Origin: Hungateiclostridiaceae bacterium UBA1305
GTDB lineage: Bacteria > Bacillota > Clostridia > Acetivibrionales > DTU013
Reading direction: 5' to 3'
DNA length: 28,893 nucleotides
NCBI GenBank assembly: GCA_002307275.1
Contig: DBTX01000049.1
Span: 1-28,893 of the forward strand
Part shown: positions 1 to 6,607 of the stretch, one piece after another
Position numbering within the stretch: position 1 is the stretch's first letter
Layout: the number at the start of each line of letters is the position of its first letter
Notes under the pieces: generated by a model
The model's input: only the letters and a program-made list of their open reading frames with translations
Databases searched by the model: none
Told to the model about the DNA's origin: nothing
Translations under genes and position numbers: made by a program

Positions 1-64
1 CAGGATATGCGGGGCTTGAGGTACGGGTGTACTTGGGCCGGCGCAGTATGAGGAGGGCTTGTTT

Positions 65-580
65 ATGGATATGCAGCTTACGATTACGTCACGGGGCGCG
101 GGTTCGTCCGTGCCGCTGTCGGTGGAGGTCTCCGGCTACCGGCTGGAGCTTTCAGGTATCGCAGAGGGTGGGAAGCTCACCATTACCGAGGAGTCCGGCA
201 GGATCGCCGTCAGTATTGCCGCTGTGGAGGCTGCGCCGGTGCGGGAGCAGGCACAGCCGGAGGTTGTTGCCCCTGTTGAGACGGCTGCTGAGACGCAGAT
301 CATCGGTGAGGCCGTTCAGGATGCGGCCCCTGCTGCCGTTGCGGAGCCGGAGCAGTTGTTCCAGCGGCTTGCCGCGCTCAGGAAGCAGATCGCCGCTGAG
401 GTCCGGCTGCCGCCGTATATCATTTTCCACGACGCCACGCTCAGAGAGATGAGCAAGCTCCTGCCCGCAGACACGGAGGCCTTGAAGACCATTCAGGGAG
501 TAGGGCAGGCCAAGATCGAGAAGTACGGTATGCGCTTCCTCCAGGCGATACGCGAGTATTCCGCCGGAAAGGCGGCATAG
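65..580 (+). CDS. Stand-alone HRDC-domain protein
   Basis: The 171-residue product has three parts. Residues 1-55 are rich in beta-type alternation, about 56-100 form an Ala/Pro/Glu/Val-rich linker, and about 100-168 match the HRDC domain found at the C-terminus of RecQ helicases and RNase D (LPPYIIFHDATLREM, then TIQGVGQAKIEKYG). HRDC domains bind nucleic acid and tune helicases or nucleases. No helicase or nuclease domain is attached, so the partner is unknown. The ATG at 65 was chosen because AGGAGG at 51-56 sits 8 bases upstream; an in-frame TTG at 59 is too close. Codons are far more GC-rich than in the chromosome to the right, which suggests a mobile element. The HRDC call is strong; the biological role is unknown. 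Confidence 0.8.
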   Translation: MDMQLTITSRGAGSSVPLSVEVSGYRLELSGIAEGGKLTITEESGRIAVSIAAVEAAPVREQAQPEVVAPVETAAETQIIGEAVQDAAPAAVAEPEQLFQRLAALRKQIAAEVRLPPYIIFHDATLREMSKLLPADTEALKTIQGVGQAKIEKYGMRFLQAIREYSAGKAA

Positions 581-581
581 C

Positions 582-698
582 ATGGCAGGCAGCGATTTCG
601 ACAGGCAGTTTGCCAGACTGTGCGGGAAGTACGGGGGTTTCCTCCGGTACTTCCGCACGACGCTATTCATTGTTTACCTGTTAAGGGGCAGGCTGTAG
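582..698 (+). CDS. Possible 38-residue protein after the HRDC gene
   Basis: An ATG one base after the HRDC stop opens a 38-codon frame starting MAGSDFDRQFARLCGKYGG, with a hydrophobic, Arg-ending tail. The tight spacing suggests translational coupling, and its GC-rich codons match the HRDC gene for the first two thirds. There is no strong ribosome binding site of its own. It could be a real small gene, or the start of a longer gene cut off when the element decayed. No family is recognised. Confidence 0.3.
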   Translation: MAGSDFDRQFARLCGKYGGFLRYFRTTLFIVYLLRGRL

Positions 699-873
699 CC
701 TGCTTACTATATGGAAAATTGAAAACCGCCGTGACCTGCAAGTGTAGCAAGCACTCGCAGGCTCATGCAGGTAATTGGTCTACCCACAAGCGCAGCGATT
801 GCTGCCACAGCGATATATTGATTATACCCCATACATCCATATTTTTCAAATCCTGTATGGCGTTTTTCGGTTT

Positions 874-894
874 TCCTCTCAAAAAAAGAGAGGA
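874..894 (+). promoter_or_regulatory. Hairpin covering the symE ribosome binding site
   Basis: TCCTCTC at 874-880 pairs perfectly with GAGAGGA at 888-894 around a loop of seven A. Two further pairs (one G-T) can extend it to 872-896. The right arm is the Shine-Dalgarno sequence of the toxin gene that starts at 904, so the folded RNA would hide the ribosome entry site. The pairing is seen directly; translational control is inferred. Confidence 0.5.
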
Positions 895-903
895 GATATT
901 GTT

Positions 904-1092
904 ATGAGTTCCAGAGTTCTTACCGTTTCAGGGCTGTATACCAGCCCGTACAGCACAAAGCCGGTTCCCTCCGTCAGGGTACAGGGAAAGTGGCTTGAAC
1001 AGATCGGCTTCCGTATCGGTGACAGGGTGGAGATTGACGAGGACAAGGAAGTTGTCACCATCCGGCTGGTGAAGGACAAAGTTAAAGCCTGA
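904..1092 (+). CDS. SymE-family toxin-like protein
   Basis: The 62-residue protein matches the SymE toxin family (type I addiction modules, AbrB-like fold). A variable N-terminus is followed by the family signature around residues 27-58, GKWLEQIGFRIGDRVEI and then VVTIRLV. In E. coli, SymE is an SOS-induced toxin held back by the antisense RNA SymR; homologues in Firmicutes are usually found near mobile elements and are untested. The ATG at 904 is preceded by GAGAGGAGA ending about 7 bases upstream. It lies between the HRDC gene and an IS110 remnant, with GC-rich codons like both. No LexA-type GAAC-N4-GTTC box was seen upstream. A toxic role is inferred from family membership only. Confidence 0.75.
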   Translation: MSSRVLTVSGLYTSPYSTKPVPSVRVQGKWLEQIGFRIGDRVEIDEDKEVVTIRLVKDKVKA

Positions 1093-1351
1093 CTTGATGG
1101 CCGGGGGGCTGACTGGCTGTCATACTCGCTGCGGGCCTTTCCTTGAAGGGCTAACGCTTTGGGTATCTTGCCGCAGTCCCCCTGCCTTGGAGTATTTACA
1201 GGTGCCGCCCATCTTTGAGCGGCTGCTGTGAACATTTCAAACCCCTTTCTAAGCTTCATACTGGCTGCGGGGCTTCATGCCTAACGCTTTATTAGGGATG
1301 CTTTCAAAGGTTTTGAACCTTGAAAATATATGAATATGGGAGGTCATAATT
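1093..1351 (+). other. Non-coding stretch before the IS110 transposase, possible bridge-RNA region
   Basis: This 259-base stretch separates symE from the transposase and holds no convincing gene. IS110-group elements encode a structured bridge (seeker) RNA in the non-coding end upstream of the transposase, so this is where it would be. Visible structure: a hairpin at 1302-1325 (TTTC and AAGGTT pairing with AACCTT and GAAA around TTG, one bulged A), and two copies of TAACGCTTT. The left end of the element and the two guide loops could not be defined, so the RNA assignment is inference. Confidence 0.3.
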
Positions 1352-2270
1352 ATGCTTCATCCGAAAATGAGACATGTCTATGTCGGCCTGGACATCCACC
1401 GCCAGACTCATACGGCGGTGATCATCAACTGCTTTGGTGAGAAGCTGGGCGAGATCACCTTCAACAACAAGCCGTCCGAGTTTGACAAGCTGCTGAAAGA
1501 GGTCAAGTCCCACATTGGAGCAGGCATCACGCCGGTATTCGGCCTTGAGGATGTCCAGTCCTCCGGCAGGTCACTGGCTGTCTTTCTGCTGAGCAAGAGC
1601 AAGGCCGTCAAGTATGTCAATCCCTCACTGACTTACTCCGAAAGGCACAACCAGACCATACTCCACAAGACCGACGCGCACGACGCTTTATGTGTCGCCC
1701 GTGTCCTGCTGAACAGGATGGAGGAGCTTCCGGACGCTGATCCCAAGGATACTTTCTGGATGCTGTCGCAGCTTGTGTCAAGGCGTACCGCCATGGTGAA
1801 AGCGTCTGTAGCTTTAAAGAATCAGATACACGCCTACATTATCCACCACTATCCGAGCTACAGGAAGTTTTTTTACGTTTTCGACTGCAAAACCGCCCTT
1901 GAGTTCTGGGAGAAATACCCTTCACCCGCTAAGCTCAAAGGCACTGATGTAAAGGCTCTGGGCGAGTTCCTTAAAAGCAACAGTCACGGCTTCCTAAACG
2001 AGGATAGGGCTGTTGAGATACTGGAATATGTGGAGAAGGACGGTGACACGACAAACGAATACCAGGATACGAGGGACTTCTTGATATCCTCCGCAGTGCG
2101 CCAGCTTAAGGCTAACAACGCAGAGATCACAGGGGTGGAAAAGCAGATCAAAGGACTGCTGCCGCTGTTTGACTACAAGCTGGAAACCATGAAGGGCATA
2201 GACAGCACCACAGCCGCCATTCTGATCGCTGAGATCGGGGATATCAACCGGTTTTCCAGCGCAGACAAGT
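1093..2270 (+). mobile_element. IS110-family insertion sequence remnant
   Basis: The element comprises the non-coding left region and the first 306 or so codons of an IS110 transposase. The right part, including the C-terminal transposase domain and right end, is missing: at about 2267-2272 the sequence switches to a low-GC secreted-protein gene on the other strand. Both sides can claim the bases around AAGTTT, consistent with a deletion at a short shared sequence. The left boundary is unproven and could lie anywhere after symE. Confidence 0.6.
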
Positions 2271-2290
2271 TTTGGTATCGCAAGCTGTAG
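1352..2290 (+). pseudogene. IS110-family transposase, C-terminally truncated
   Basis: The frame encodes 312 residues with an intact N-terminal DEDD RuvC-like domain: Asp14 (VGLDIH), Glu66 (FGLEDV), and Asp108 and Asp111 (HKTDAHDA). A helical middle section follows, then the start of the Transposase_20 domain (LETMKGIDSTTAAILIAEIGDINRF). The family normally continues for about 90 more residues carrying the catalytic serine; here the match ends at SADKF and six unrelated codons lead to a stop. The ATG at 1352 has GGGAGG about 9 bases upstream. With no serine domain it should be unable to recombine DNA. The truncation is seen directly; loss of function is inferred from the known mechanism. Confidence 0.85.
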
Positions 2291-3056
2291 TCTCCAAATC
2301 AATGTAGTATTTGCATGTCAAACTATCGTTATCTGCATCATAAGCACTGATTTGAGGAGTATATGCTGTATCTGATTCACAAAATGTACTATTTTGCATA
2401 GGAGTAGTGATAGAAAATGAAGGCACAGTGGTTACCTTTATATACCAGTAGCCGTCCGTGTGTTGTCCGTTATCAGGATATGTTCCGCTTAGTGCTATAA
2501 TGCCTGATTGTGTGAGGGTAGCTGCACCTATATCTCCTCTTGTTCTGCTGACATATGTACCTGAATATTTTGCTTTGTATACACCGGAGCTGCAACTAGT
2601 ACTAATAAGTGCAGTTGGTTTAAAATAGCTTTGTTTCTCATCACTACTATATTTTATATAATTATAAGACGATGATAATTTACTTCCATATGTATATACT
2701 TCTGTACCGGAATAATCATACTCATGAGATACCTCATTCCAGCATACGTTGGCATATCCATAATAGTAGTATTTTTTTCCAGTACCATTATTACCACTTT
2801 CATCAAAATAGTAAATGCTGTATGGATTAGTGCTAGTATAATATGTCACTTGTTCACCCGACCAAATATAGTCTGCGATATATTTATCATACATATAATA
2901 AGTATCAGCCGCCCAAGCCTTCTCTGCCCCCAATTGAATAAAATGTCCATTTTCTGTACCAGTATTAAAAAGAACACTAAAATCTACCGACACATTTAAA
3001 TATAACATGATAACTACTATTACCACCGATGTTACTTTTTTCGATTTCTTATACAT
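2244..3056 (-). pseudogene. Secreted Tyr/Ser-rich protein gene, 3' end lost at the IS110 junction
   Basis: The 270-codon frame starts at the ATG at 3056-3054 (MYKKSKK), with GGAGGGG 7 bases upstream; an upstream in-frame ATG lacks such a site. The first 45-50 residues form a signal peptide: lysines, a hydrophobic stretch (VVIVVIMLYLNV) and an AWA-A cleavage site. The body is rich in Tyr, Ser, Thr and Gly (residues about 50-195), then a Ca-binding-like or Ig-like segment begins (SFSITTP, then YDADNDSLTCKYYID). The last six codons before the stop are antisense to the IS110 gene, so the native C-terminus is gone. AT content is much higher than in its neighbours. The function is not recognised; a cell-surface role is plausible. 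Confidence 0.65.
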
Positions 3057-3404
3057 TCCTACCCCTCCATAATTAGCAAGCACTATTAAATTCCATTTTC
3101 ATCCAGTTTAGTAAATGTCCATGTTAAGATCTTCAATCCTGTTTTTCTAGTATATTGCATAATGCCTAATTTTTCAATGTTTTTCAACAATATTCCTCAC
3201 ATCCCAATAAAGCTACTAATAACCAATAATATCTCAGTTGAGATCAGCTTCCAACCACAGCAGCAACCATTTCATCGCACAAAAAAACAGGCTATACCGG
3301 TGATCAACCAATACAGCCTGCATTCGATAAATTCTATAAATTCTCAGCCTTACCCCTACTTACTTTCCTACTTACTTACTTCCCTGCTTACTTCCTTACC
3401 CGCC
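3057..3404. other. 348-base gap with terminator and GTAAG-type repeats
   Basis: No gene was found here. The left part is AT-rich leader of the truncated secreted gene. The middle holds the transketolase terminator (3281-3320). The right part, to the transketolase stop, holds a degenerate CTTAC-rich array listed separately. Confidence 0.6.
3281..3320 (-). terminator. Rho-independent terminator after the transketolase genes
   Basis: Read on the minus strand, a 13-pair stem (three G-T pairs) begins CAGGCTGTATTGG, has loop TTGATCA and ends with AGCCTG, followed at once by seven T. It lies about 85 bases past the transketolase stop codon. Confidence 0.85.
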
Positions 3405-3407
3405 TTA
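3348..3407 (-). repeat. Degenerate GTAAG-rich tandem array starting on the transketolase stop codon
   Basis: On the minus strand, GTAAG-type words recur every 4-12 bases, often as GAAGTAAG or GGGTAAGG. The first copy contains the TAA stop of the transketolase C-terminal subunit gene. It precedes the terminator in the same transcript. Confidence 0.6.
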
Positions 3408-4343
3408 CTTCTTCATCTCAATAGCTTCCTTCGCCTTCGCAGCTACATTCTGCGCCGTCAAACCATACAGCTCAAGCAGCGCATACGGTTTCCCTGATCT
3501 GCCGAAGGAATCATTGATACCGACGATGCGCAGCGGCACCGGGCAGTTCTGCGAAGCAACTTCAGCTACAGCACTACCGAGACCGCCATAGATATTATGC
3601 TCTTCAACAGTTACCAGCGCTCCGGTCTTCACAGCGGAATCAATGATAAGCTGCTTGTCGATCGGCTTGATGGTATGAATATCGACAAGACGCGCGCTTA
3701 TTCCCTCATCCGCCAGCAGCTTCACAGCTTCAATCGCCGTGTGAACCATCAGTCCGGTGGCGAATATGGTCACATCCGTTCCTTCAGATACTACAATACC
3801 CTTTCCAAGTTCGAATTTATAATCAGCCTCATCATATATGGCAGCTACTGCAAGCCGTCCAAGTCTCAGATACACCGGGCCGTCATACTCAATGGCCGCT
3901 TTGACAGCAGCCCTGGTTTCAACTGCGTCAGCAGGGGAAATAACAGTCATGTTCGGTATGGATCTCATGATGCCGACGTCCTCGACCGGCTGATGGGATG
4001 CGCCGTCCTCGCCAACGGAAATACCGGCGTGAGTTGCGCCTATCTTTACATTGAGTCTCGGATAACAAATGGAATTTCTCACTTGCTCACAGGCGCGTTC
4101 CGCTGCAAAAATTGCAAAGGTTGAAGCGAAAACAGTTTTACCGCAGGTGGCAAGACCGGCTGCGACAGTCATCATGTTCGCTTCGGCAATGCCCATGTTG
4201 ATGAAGCGTTCCGGGTATTTCTTCTTGAATGTATCCGTCTTGGTTGATTTGGACAGGTCCGCATCAAGTACTATAATATTCGTATCGGCGCCGAATTCTG
4301 CAAGTGCGGCACCGTATGCTTCTCTGGTTGCTATATTTCCCAT
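3405..4343 (-). CDS. Transketolase, C-terminal subunit
   Basis: The 312-residue protein carries the pyrimidine-binding (PYR) and C-terminal domains of transketolase. With the upstream gene it forms the split enzyme common in Clostridia and Archaea, moving two-carbon units between sugar phosphates in the non-oxidative pentose phosphate pathway with thiamine diphosphate. Visible signs: an early TREAYGAAL segment, the conserved INMGIAEANMM block with the catalytic Glu near residue 54, HAGISVGEDGASHQ, and a C-terminal transketolase_C segment (TVEEHNIYGGLGSAVAE). The ATG begins one base after the stop of the N-terminal subunit, with GGAGGT before it, so the two should be translated together in equal amounts. 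A 1-deoxyxylulose-5-phosphate synthase is excluded by the split layout and motif order. Confidence 0.93.
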   Translation of the reverse strand: MGNIATREAYGAALAEFGADTNIIVLDADLSKSTKTDTFKKKYPERFINMGIAEANMMTVAAGLATCGKTVFASTFAIFAAERACEQVRNSICYPRLNVKIGATHAGISVGEDGASHQPVEDVGIMRSIPNMTVISPADAVETRAAVKAAIEYDGPVYLRLGRLAVAAIYDEADYKFELGKGIVVSEGTDVTIFATGLMVHTAIEAVKLLADEGISARLVDIHTIKPIDKQLIIDSAVKTGALVTVEEHNIYGGLGSAVAEVASQNCPVPLRIVGINDSFGRSGKPYALLELYGLTAQNVAAKAKEAIEMKK

Positions 4344-4344
4344 A

Positions 4345-5193
4345 CTATTCTACCTCCTGCAGTTTGGCTAAAAACCCATCCAATTCGGCTATCGCCTGAT
4401 CCCTCTGTTCTTTGTTCGGTGCGGTACCGTGCCAGCCGGCCTGGTTTTCCATAAAGGATACGCCTTTGCCCTTGACAGTCTCTGCGACGATCATGGTTGG
4501 CATGCCTTTGGTCTTCTTAGCTTCATCAATAGCCTCAATGATCTGCTGATAATCATGTCCGTTTACAGATATGACCTTCCAGCCGAAAGCTTTGAACTTC
4601 TCATGTACAGACTCCGGTGACATGACATCCGTGATCTTTCCATCTATCTGCAGACCGTTGTGATCGAGGAAAGCCGTCAGGTTGTCAAGCTTGTAGTGGG
4701 CGGCCGACATGCATGCCTCCCATACCTGTCCCTCCTCTATCTCACCGTCTCCGAGTATCGAATATACCCTGTAATCCTTTTTGTCCAATTTACCTGCGAG
4801 CGCTATACCGACTGCCGCCGATATTCCCTGTCCCAGCGAACCTGTGGACATATCTACGCCCGGAACATCCTTCATGCTCGGATGACCCTGCAGATAACTG
4901 TTGATGTTTCTGAAGCCTGTCAGATCCTCTGTCGGGAAAAAGCCCTTCTCAGCAAGTGTTGCATAAAGAGCCGGAGCGCAGTGACCTTTTGAAAGTACAA
5001 ATCTGTCCCTGTCCGCCCATTTCGGATTTTTTACGTCTACACGCATCTCATGAAAATACAGTACTGTCAGTATGTCGGTGCAGGAGAGCGAACCGCCCGG
5101 ATGACCTGATGCAGCAGTATATACTTCATCAACGATATGCTTGCGTATAGCTGTGGCCTGTTTTTTAAAAGACGTGATTTTTTGTTTGTCCAT
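4345..5193 (-). CDS. Transketolase, N-terminal subunit
   Basis: The 282-residue protein is the thiamine-diphosphate-binding half of transketolase. It shows the substrate and cofactor histidines in SGHPGGSLSCTD and SKGHCAPALY, GSLGQG, and the classic metal/TPP motif GDGEIEEGQVWEA to NGLQIDG (roughly residues 145-185). The ATG at 5193-5191 was chosen over an in-frame ATG seven codons upstream because AAAGGGGAT lies about 8 bases before it. A sigma-A type promoter (5271-5299) is just upstream, and the C-terminal subunit follows after one base, so this is the first gene of a two-gene operon ended by the terminator at 3281-3320. Confidence 0.93.
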   Translation of the reverse strand: MDKQKITSFKKQATAIRKHIVDEVYTAASGHPGGSLSCTDILTVLYFHEMRVDVKNPKWADRDRFVLSKGHCAPALYATLAEKGFFPTEDLTGFRNINSYLQGHPSMKDVPGVDMSTGSLGQGISAAVGIALAGKLDKKDYRVYSILGDGEIEEGQVWEACMSAAHYKLDNLTAFLDHNGLQIDGKITDVMSPESVHEKFKAFGWKVISVNGHDYQQIIEAIDEAKKTKGMPTMIVAETVKGKGVSFMENQAGWHGTAPNKEQRDQAIAELDGFLAKLQEVE

Positions 5194-5270
5194 CTGCAAA
5201 TCCCCTTTTATCATTAATTCATAAGGAATGACAATATAGCAAAAGATTTTTTACTATTTACCATTTCTAG

Positions 5271-5299
5271 AGTATACTATAGCCGTGCATTATTTACAA
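5271..5299 (-). promoter_or_regulatory. Predicted sigma-A promoter of the transketolase operon
   Basis: On the minus strand, TTGTAA (5299-5294) and TATACT (5276-5271) are separated by exactly 17 bases. The start codon at 5193 lies about 70 bases downstream of the expected start of transcription. Confidence 0.55.
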
Positions 5300-5384
5300 T
5301 ACTTCCAAGTCTGCCTCCCGGTCAACTTTTTAATACAAATCCTTATTTGGTTCATATTTCACGTATATTCAACTTCATTGCTAC

Positions 5385-5410
5385 TCATATGTCTTATTCA
5401 TATGTCTTGA
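5385..5410 (-). repeat. 13-bp direct duplication across the yitT stop codon
   Basis: Two adjacent 13-bp copies, TCATATGTCTTAT and TCATATGTCTTGA on the plus strand, straddle the end of the YitT gene; its TAA stop lies in the left copy. This looks like a recent slippage duplication. Confidence 0.6.
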
Positions 5411-6293
5411 AGCCCTCGCCGAGAACTTCCGTGACCTCGCCCAGGATTATGAATGCCGCCGGGTCGATTTTTTTCACCAACTCCTTGAGTGTCGCGATCT
5501 GCCCCCTATGTACGATGCAGTAAAGCACCCGTTTTTCCTTACCTGTATACATGCCCGTCCCATTCAGCGAGGTGACGCCTCTGTCCAGTTCCTTCATAAT
5601 ACTTTTGGCTATTTCATTCGGGTATTCCGAAATGATGAACACTGCCTTAGCAAAGTTGACACCTTCCAGAATCACATCAATGATCTTCGCGGATATATAT
5701 AGTGAAAGTATGGCGTAGAGTGCCAGCAGAAAGCTTTCGAAGGCGACCGCCGCAAATATGATGACGGTCGAATCAATTAATAATAGAAGCTTTCCCATTG
5801 TAAGTCCGGGGAAGAAATGGTGCAGGATCCTTGCAGCGAGGTCCGTGCCTCCGGTTGTCGCGCCCGATTTGAAGACAAGTCCAAGTCCAAGCCCCATAAA
5901 AAAGCCGCCGAATATGGAGTACAATAGATAATCAGGGCTGGCAGACAGCTTCTCCAGTGCAAGCTGCGCCCCAAAAAGTCTTGTGAAGGGCTCGGACAAA
6001 TCGATGACAGCCGACAGGAATATTGTGCTGAAAAGTGTGCGTACGGTAAACCGGCCCCCGATAAATTTCATACCGAATATAAAAAGCGGTATATTCAAAA
6101 CAAGCATGGTGGTGCCTACCGGAAACTTTTGTCCGCTCAAATAATAGATTACCGTAGCAATTCCTGTCACCCCTCCCGGAGCAATTTTATACGGTACAAG
6201 GAACAGGTTGATCGCAGCTGCAGTTATGATGGAACCAAGTATGATCCACAGATAATCCTTGGTTCCTCTTATGAATCTTCCGCTTAATTTCAT
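5394..6293 (-). CDS. YitT-family membrane protein with DUF2179 domain
   Basis: The 299-residue protein has about five to six membrane segments in residues 10-205: the typical first segment LWIILGSIITAAAINLFLVP, then the signature APGGVTGIATVIYYLSG, and GATTGGTDLAARIL. A soluble C-terminal DUF2179 domain of about 75 residues follows (KAVFIISEYPNEIAKSI, then LKELVKKIDPAAFIILGEVTEVLG). Length and order fit the YitT family, whose members are thought to be membrane transporters with unknown substrate. Start: ATG with AGGTGGT about 7 bases upstream. It is transcribed alone, divergently from the TagA-like gene, and a perfect 20-bp palindrome lies in the shared upstream region. Confidence 0.9.
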   Translation of the reverse strand: MKLSGRFIRGTKDYLWIILGSIITAAAINLFLVPYKIAPGGVTGIATVIYYLSGQKFPVGTTMLVLNIPLFIFGMKFIGGRFTVRTLFSTIFLSAVIDLSEPFTRLFGAQLALEKLSASPDYLLYSIFGGFFMGLGLGLVFKSGATTGGTDLAARILHHFFPGLTMGKLLLLIDSTVIIFAAVAFESFLLALYAILSLYISAKIIDVILEGVNFAKAVFIISEYPNEIAKSIMKELDRGVTSLNGTGMYTGKEKRVLYCIVHRGQIATLKELVKKIDPAAFIILGEVTEVLGEGFKTYE

Positions 6294-6320
6294 GCACGCA
6301 CCACCTTTGATTCACTGCAT

Positions 6321-6420
6321 ATTTCTTATTAATAATCTTGCCTTTTTCTCCGTAAATCTTATTTACAGTCTTGCCTTTTTTCCGTAAATCTTATTTATTA
6401 TCTTGCCTTTTTCTCCATAA
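6321..6420. repeat. About 33-bp tandem repeat, 2.5-3 copies
   Basis: Units begin at 6337, 6370 and 6402 with CTTGCCTTTTTCTCCGTAAA or a close variant (33 bp, 32 bp, then a partial 19 bp copy). The bases 6321-6336 resemble the end of a further unit. On the minus strand this is the leader of the YitT gene. Confidence 0.75.
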
Positions 6421-6442
6421 AGTATGATCCATATACACATTC

Positions 6443-6462
6443 TACACCAATTAATTGGTGTA
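6443..6462. promoter_or_regulatory. Perfect 20-bp palindrome, likely operator
   Basis: TACACCAATTAATTGGTGTA reads the same on both strands. It lies between divergent genes, 26 bases upstream of the plus-strand -35 box and in the likely promoter zone of yitT. Its form fits a dimeric repressor site; the regulator is not known. Confidence 0.5.
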
Positions 6463-6487
6463 AAGCGAATAACACCCCTAAAATTTA

Positions 6488-6516
6488 TTGACAAATTAAA
6501 TCAGCTTCAATAGACT
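6488..6516 (+). promoter_or_regulatory. Predicted sigma-A promoter of the tagA-like gene
   Basis: TTGACA at 6488-6493 and TAGACT at 6511-6516 are separated by 17 bases. The expected transcript starts about 85 bases before the ATG at 6608. Confidence 0.6.
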
Positions 6517-6607
6517 TTATCATATAAATGACTTTTTACGAATGAAATCATATTTTCGAATACAGAATTGTGCCTGCAGCGACAGAGCAGGAACCGGGGA
6601 GGAAGCA

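Larger units (their letters stand above)
6294..6607. other. 314-base divergent control region between yitT and tagA-like genes
   Basis: It contains, from left to right, a 33-bp tandem repeat block (6321-6420), a perfect 20-bp palindrome (6443-6462) and a plus-strand promoter (6488-6516). No gene is seen; the in-frame extension of the TagA frame back to 6542 lacks a ribosome binding site. Confidence 0.6.

Noticed and set aside
1..51. Possible end of an upstream gene (frame ending in TGA at 49-51)
   Set aside because: Only 16 codons are visible and another frame is open too, so the true upstream gene cannot be told.
735..761. Hairpin CCTGC...GCAGG upstream of symE, considered as an antisense RNA or terminator
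   Set aside because: One mismatch, no T-run and no promoter nearby; nothing supports a function.
3162..3497. 111-codon plus-strand frame
   Set aside because: It is a reading of the intergenic repeat and the antisense of the transketolase gene end.
6542..6607. N-terminal extension of the TagA-like protein by 22 residues
   Set aside because: No ribosome binding site at 6542, and the family starts at the ATG at 6608, which has GGGGAGGAA.
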